DNA of 64,000 nucleotides from an uncultured archaeon (lineage in GTDB: Archaea; Thermoproteota; Bathyarchaeia; TCS64): assembly GCA_938048735.1 (NCBI GenBank), contig CALIUM010000006.1, positions 1 to 64,000 of the forward strand. The letters run 5' to 3'. The notes below the pieces were generated by a model. That model ran no database searches and was not told the DNA's origin. It saw nothing but the letters and a program-made list of their open reading frames with translations. Both the position numbers and the translations under genes were made by a program. Shown here piece by piece: positions 60,153 to 64,000 of this stretch; the first letter of the stretch is position 1; every line of letters starts with the position of its first letter.

Positions 60153-60564
60153 GAGGATAAAGCGTAGGATAACCCCGAGGAGAAAGGTCTCTCCCGGATT
60201 AACTATCCGCTCAGTTATAACCTGCGCAGATAACACGGGCGCCAGGAAGCTGAGGCTTATACAGGTTGTGGGATACAAGGGAAGGAGGAGGAGGCTCCCC
60301 TTCGCCGGAGTGGGCGACCTAGTGACCGTATCAGTGAGGGAGGGGACCCCTGAGATGAGGCATAAGGTGCTAAGCGCGGTGATCATAAGGCAGAAGAAAC
60401 CCTATAGGCGCAGAGACGGGAGTTGGATAAGGTTTGATGATAACGCGGCCGTTATAATAACCCCAGATGGCATGTTGCAGGGATCAGACATAAAGGGACC
60501 GGTGGCGAGGGAGGCGGTGGATAGATGGCCGAGGATAGGAGGAGTTGCGAAGATGATCGTGTGA
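60145..60564 (+). CDS. rpl14: Ribosomal protein uL14
   Basis: This 139-residue protein has [35 protein letters not shown] and [14 protein letters not shown] with [14 protein letters not shown], the standard uL14 pattern. It is back in the GC-rich composition typical of the operon. Confidence 0.96.
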   Translation: MSKRIKRRITPRRKVSPGLTIRSVITCADNTGARKLRLIQVVGYKGRRRRLPFAGVGDLVTVSVREGTPEMRHKVLSAVIIRQKKPYRRRDGSWIRFDDNAAVIITPDGMLQGSDIKGPVAREAVDRWPRIGGVAKMIV

Positions 60565-60576
60565 GGATGAGATGAA

Positions 60577-60957
60577 ATGTCATCGAAGCTTTATAGCATG
60601 AAGAAGATCTCAAGGGCCCACCACCATATAAATAGAAAGAGGCTCTCCGCCCCACTGGCTCCACCTCTAAGAACACAACATGGCGTGAGGTCAATACCCG
60701 TGAGGGAGGGGGATACAGTCATGGTGGTTAAGGGGGATAGGAAGATGTCGGAGGGGCGGGTCACTAGGGTGGACATGAAAAGGGGAAAAATATACGTGGA
60801 AGGGATAACACGCCAAAGGCTTGACGGGAGGACCGTACAGATCCCAATAAGCCCCCAAAATGTGATGATAACGAGGCTGAAACTCGACGATGAATGGAGG
60901 AGAGGGATATTGGAGAGGCGTGGATATAAGGCAGATATGAAAAGGAGGACTGGCTAG
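60577..60957 (+). CDS. rpl24: Ribosomal protein uL24
   Basis: This 126-residue protein has RAHHHINRKRLSAPLAPPLR, the KOW motif VREGDTVMVVKGDRKMSEGRV and MKRGKIYVEGITRQRLDG. Its stop is immediately followed by the ATG of eS4. Confidence 0.95.
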   Translation: MSSKLYSMKKISRAHHHINRKRLSAPLAPPLRTQHGVRSIPVREGDTVMVVKGDRKMSEGRVTRVDMKRGKIYVEGITRQRLDGRTVQIPISPQNVMITRLKLDDEWRRGILERRGYKADMKRRTG

Positions 60958-61692
60958 ATGGGCAAGAAGGGACCTACTAGACACATGAAGAGGGAGGCCT
61001 CCCCCAGGATCTGGCCAATACCGAGGAAGAGGTTCGTCTGGGCGCCTAGAACCAGCCCAGGGCCCCACCCAATCGCCGAGTCGATCCCCCTCCTCATAAT
61101 AATTCGAGACATCCTAGGATATGCTGAGACCGGAAGGGAGGGAAGGATAATTATCAAGGAGGGGCAGATACTTGTGGATGGAAGGGCTAGAAGGGACATC
61201 GGCTTCCCGGTGGGCATAATGGATGTTATAGAGATCCCGAAGGCAGGGCAGGCCTTCAGGGTCTTACCGGCCTCAAGGGAGAGGCTCAGGCTTCATCCTA
61301 TAGATGAGGAGGAGCTGGGGTTCAAGCTCTGCAGGATCATCGGAAAGACAACTGTAAAGGGAGGAAGGATTCAATTAAACCTCCACGATGGGAGGAATGT
61401 ACTCTTAGAGGACGGAGGAAGGGAGTATAAGCTCAATGATGTAATAAAACTGAGCATACCTGATCAGGAGATTCTGGATCACGTTAGATTTGAGAAGGGA
61501 GTGAGGGCTTTGGTCGTGGGAGGGGGCTCTAGAGGTAGCTATGGGTCGATAGTGGAGATTAGAAACGAGCCTTGGAAAAGGAGAACTGCGGTTCTCAGAA
61601 TGCAAGGAAGGGAGGAGATAACGACACTTGCGAGATACCTATTCGCAGTGGGCTCGGAGAAGCCTCTGATATCTATCCCAGGAGGGGAATGA
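60958..61692 (+). CDS. rps4e: Ribosomal protein eS4
   Basis: This 244-residue protein contains TRHMKREASPRIWPIPRKRF, the S4-like and KOW segments GRIIIKEGQILVDGRARRDIGFPVGIMDVI and VVGGGSRGSYGSIVEI. eS4 is archaeal/eukaryotic only. Its stop overlaps the ATG of uL5. Confidence 0.96.
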   Translation: MGKKGPTRHMKREASPRIWPIPRKRFVWAPRTSPGPHPIAESIPLLIIIRDILGYAETGREGRIIIKEGQILVDGRARRDIGFPVGIMDVIEIPKAGQAFRVLPASRERLRLHPIDEEELGFKLCRIIGKTTVKGGRIQLNLHDGRNVLLEDGGREYKLNDVIKLSIPDQEILDHVRFEKGVRALVVGGGSRGSYGSIVEIRNEPWKRRTAVLRMQGREEITTLARYLFAVGSEKPLISIPGGE

Positions 61693-62222
61693 ATATGAGC
61701 ATATCGGGGAACCAGAACCCGATGAGGAGGCCGAAGCTCGGAAAGGTGGTCGTAAACATATCCGTAGGGGAGTCCGGTCAACCCCTCGAAAGGGCGTCAA
61801 CTATACTTGAGAACCTGACCGGACAGAAGCCCTCCCGGAGGAAGGCCAAACGCACGATAAGAGCCTTCGGTATAAGAAGAGGGGAACCCATAGCCTGTGT
61901 GGTTACACTCAGGGGGGAGAGGGCGAGATCCTTTCTGAAAAGGGCTCTGGAGGCCGTCGGGAATAGGATACCTCTCAGAAGCTTCGACCGGGAAGGCAAC
62001 TTCGCCTTCGGGATAAAGGAGCATATTGATATTCCAGGTACCAGATACGACCCCTCCCTCGGGATAACGGGTATGGATATAATAGTTCAGGTTGAGAGGC
62101 CCGGATATAGGGTTGAAAGGAGGAGGAGGGGTCGTTCAAAGGTAGGGAGGCATCACAGGATGACCCGTGAGGAGGCCGCAGAGTTTATAAAGAGTAGCTT
62201 CGGAACAGAGGTGGTACCTTGA
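61689..62222 (+). CDS. rpl5: Ribosomal protein uL5
   Basis: About 177 residues from ATG 61689, overlapping the eS4 stop (ATGA). [66 protein letters not shown] match uL5. An earlier in-frame start at 61572 only shadows eS4. Confidence 0.95.
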   Translation: MNMSISGNQNPMRRPKLGKVVVNISVGESGQPLERASTILENLTGQKPSRRKAKRTIRAFGIRRGEPIACVVTLRGERARSFLKRALEAVGNRIPLRSFDREGNFAFGIKEHIDIPGTRYDPSLGITGMDIIVQVERPGYRVERRRRGRSKVGRHHRMTREEAAEFIKSSFGTEVVP

Positions 62223-62374
62223 GCGAGAGGAAGGCGAAGAAGTATGGGAAAGGGAGCAGGCAGTGCAGGAGATGTGGAGCCCATGACGGCCTCATCAGGA
62301 GGTATGACCTCAACCTCTGCAGGAGGTGCTTTAGAGAGGTCGCGGAGACTCTAGGATTCAAGAAGTATATGTGA
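62219..62374 (+). CDS. rps14: Ribosomal protein uS14 (zinc-binding)
   Basis: This 51-residue protein starts at TTG 62219, overlapping the uL5 stop. [20 protein letters not shown] followed by [18 protein letters not shown] carries the four zinc cysteines (two CxxC). It is short but perfectly placed between uL5 and uS8. Confidence 0.95.
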   Translation: MSERKAKKYGKGSRQCRRCGAHDGLIRRYDLNLCRRCFREVAETLGFKKYM

Positions 62375-62380
62375 CCCGAA

Positions 62381-62770
62381 ATGACAACGGACCCGCTCAC
62401 TAATGCCCTAGAAACCATAAAGGCAAACGAGGAGAGGCATAAAAAAGAATGTGTTATCTATCCGGCCTCAAACCTTGTCGGAAGGGTTCTCCGCCTGATC
62501 CAGTCTAAGGGATATGTAGGGGAGATAGAGTTCATAGATGATGGTCGCACTGGAAAGTTCAGGGTACAGCTATTCGGACGGATAAATGCTTGTAAGGCCG
62601 TCAAGCCGCGATTCTCGGTTAAGGCGAAGGAAATAGAGCGTTGGGAGGAGAGGTTTCTCCCTGGAAGAGGGATCGGATACCTAATAATATCAACATCTAA
62701 GGGAATAATCACTCATGATGTAGCTAAAGAAAATGGAATAGGGGGAAAAATTTTAGCATATATTTACTAG
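62381..62770 (+). CDS. rps8: Ribosomal protein uS8
   Basis: This 129-residue protein starts ATG 62381: DPLTNALETIKANEERHKKE, IQSKGYVGEIEFIDDGRTG, LPGRGIGYLIISTSKGIITH. The last ~60 bases become AT-rich as the second low-GC island begins. Confidence 0.95.
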   Translation: MTTDPLTNALETIKANEERHKKECVIYPASNLVGRVLRLIQSKGYVGEIEFIDDGRTGKFRVQLFGRINACKAVKPRFSVKAKEIERWEERFLPGRGIGYLIISTSKGIITHDVAKENGIGGKILAYIY

Positions 62771-62782
62771 GTGATTTATTTG

Positions 62783-63301
62783 ATGAAGATTGAAGAAGAA
62801 GAGGTTAAAATTATGGATGGAGTTGAAGTATCAATTGAAGGTAATATGTTGAGGGTTAAAGGACCTAAGGGAGAGTTGGCAAGGACTTTTGATATAAATA
62901 TGGTGAAAGAAGAAGATAGAATAAAAATAAGTGCTTTAAATCCCAGGAGGAAAGAAGTGGCAAAGGTTAAAACTGTAGCTGCTCATATTAGAAATATGAT
63001 GAAAGGAGTTAAAAAGGGCTTCACTTACAAGATGAAAATAGTTTATGTTCATTTTCCAATTAATGTTAAGGTCGAGGAGGGAAAAGTTATCATTCAGAAC
63101 TTTCTAGGAGAAAGGAAGCCCAGAGAGGCTAAAATAGTGGGAGAAACAAAGGTGACAGTTAAAGGAGATGATGTTATTTTAGAAGGAATAAATATTGAAG
63201 ATGTCGGACAAACAGCTGCAAATATTCAACAAGCAACAAAGACAAAAAGAAAGGATCCTAGAAAATTTATAGACGGAATTTATGTATATGAGAAATGTTG
63301 A
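62783..63301 (+). CDS. rpl6: Ribosomal protein uL6
   Basis: About 172 residues from ATG 62783 (GTG 62771 is an alternative). Motifs are VSIEGNMLRVKGPKGELAR, VAAHIRNMMKGVKKGFTYKM and [28 protein letters not shown]. The gene is about a third G+C, unlike most of the operon. Confidence 0.95.
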   Translation: MKIEEEEVKIMDGVEVSIEGNMLRVKGPKGELARTFDINMVKEEDRIKISALNPRRKEVAKVKTVAAHIRNMMKGVKKGFTYKMKIVYVHFPINVKVEEGKVIIQNFLGERKPREAKIVGETKVTVKGDDVILEGINIEDVGQTAANIQQATKTKRKDPRKFIDGIYVYEKC

Positions 63302-63782
63302 GGTGGAGGAGTTGAGTTTTCCTATTAAAAAATTCATGAAGATAAAAAAATTTTTAGACAGTAAAAGACCCAGTTTCGTTAGATCAGAGTCATGGAGATA
63401 TGTTAGGATTAAACCGAACTGGCGTAGACCGAGAGGTATAGATAATAAAATGAGGATGCGGGTAAAGGGGTGGCCCCCCTCGCCCAATGTTGGTTATGGC
63501 TCGCCTAGGATGGTGAGGCATCTCCACCCATCAGGTTTAAAGGAGGTTCGGATCTCAAACGTCAAGGATCTGCTATTGGTCGACCCGAAGACCCAAGTTG
63601 CTAGAATAAGCGGGGGGGTGGGGGAGAGGAAGAGAGCAGCCATAATGGAGGAGGCCAAGAGGAGAGGAATAAGGATCCTGAACCTCGGGGGGAAATGGGA
63701 GGTCGAGAAAGGACCGGAAGAGGCAGAAGGGGTGAAACATGAGCCTGAAGAGCCAGAGAAGGATAGCGGCATCAATCCTTAA
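63282..63782 (+). CDS. rpl32e: Ribosomal protein eL32
   Basis: About 166 residues from ATG 63282 (or ATG 63288). [36 protein letters not shown] and [21 protein letters not shown] are eL32 core. Its first ~160 bases are AT-rich and the rest GC-rich. An acidic Glu-rich tail ends the chain. It overlaps the start of eL19. Confidence 0.95.
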   Translation: MYMRNVEVEELSFPIKKFMKIKKFLDSKRPSFVRSESWRYVRIKPNWRRPRGIDNKMRMRVKGWPPSPNVGYGSPRMVRHLHPSGLKEVRISNVKDLLLVDPKTQVARISGGVGERKRAAIMEEAKRRGIRILNLGGKWEVEKGPEEAEGVKHEPEEPEKDSGINP

Positions 63783-64000
63783 CGTGGGCATAAACAGGGT
63801 CTGGATAGACCCTGAGAGAAGGGAGGACGTAGAACTCGCAATAACCAGATCGGAGATAAGGAAGCTCATCCACGAGGGGGCTATAAAGGCCACCCCCATC
63901 AAAGGGGAGAGCAGGTGGAGAGCAAGGGCCCTGAAAGAGAAGAGGAGGAAGGGGCTTATGAGGGGCCCCGGAACACGCAAGGGAGGGAGATATGCGACGA
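63739..64000 (+). CDS. rpl19e: Ribosomal protein eL19 (3' end outside window)
   Basis: From ATG 63739 the frame reads [20 protein letters not shown] and [46 protein letters not shown], the eL19 N-terminus. It runs off the right edge at 64000 after about 87 residues. It overlaps the end of eL32 by 44 nt. Confidence 0.95.
   Translation, partial: MSLKSQRRIAASILNVGINRVWIDPERREDVELAITRSEIRKLIHEGAIKATPIKGESRWRARALKEKRRKGLMRGPGTRKGGRYAT

Overview
The window is archaeal. It carries a ribosomal-protein operon in the archaeal order (uL3-uL4-uL23-uL2-uS19-uL22-uS3-uL29-Rnp1-uS17-uL14-uL24-eS4-uL5-uS14-uS8-uL6-eL32-eL19), transcription factor TFE, aTrm56, a KEOPS Cgi121 subunit, a type II methionine aminopeptidase, a DUF1512 protein, tRNA genes that mostly encode their own CCA, an intron-bearing tRNA-Trp and TATA-type promoters with short leaders. 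G+C is high (about 55% by eye) and two tungsten-type aldehyde:ferredoxin oxidoreductases are present. This fits an anaerobic, probably thermophilic member of the TACK or Bathyarchaeia-like archaea; the lineage is an inference, not proven here.

Layout: 1-3640 is the integrase-proximal end of an integrated element inserted at the 3' end of tRNA-Lys. It holds a truncated replication-type protein, a winged-helix regulator, an Hjc-like nuclease, a small HE-motif protein and a tyrosine recombinase. 3816-5354 is a lipoyl H-protein with its ligase. 5516-8507 has a frameshifted gamma-glutamyltranspeptidase, a nucleotidyltransferase relic and an MscS channel. 8567-15407 is a redox island: ferredoxin, AOR1, nitroreductase, MoaD-like protein, AOR2, a flavin-binding protein and a TusA-like sulfur carrier. 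15516-30201 is mostly housekeeping (RNase Z, Prs, IleRS) with three glycyl-radical-activase-like radical SAM proteins and an AN1/site-2-protease fusion.

30319-36629 mixes an AT-rich methyltransferase, element debris next to tRNA-Val, TFE, an HD hydrolase, aTrm56, an ECF-like membrane protein and a nitrilase. 36696-39973 groups tRNA-modification genes (Sua5, THUMP, Cgi121) with a DUF89 phosphatase and a flavin reductase. 40172-44160 holds an FAD amine oxidase, an M29-like protein and a proline-racemase-family enzyme. VapBC, a metallo-beta-lactamase-fold protein, Usp and Map follow, then DUF1512, 5S rRNA and tRNA-Trp.

49371-51870 is a graveyard of foreign genes: an integrase pseudogene beside tRNA-Trp, broken duplicated-domain genes, a 20-bp direct repeat and a tRNA 3' fragment. 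UppP, HflX and Nth follow. The ribosomal operon fills 54.7-64.0 kb and shows two sharply AT-rich islands inside essential genes.

No CRISPR array or complete insertion sequence was seen. I found no clearly new multi-gene defence or metabolic system. The most unusual material is the set of related tRNA-linked element footprints, the inverted and direct repeats inside foreign genes, the composition mosaic in the ribosomal operon, and the variant active-site motifs in IleRS and AOR1.
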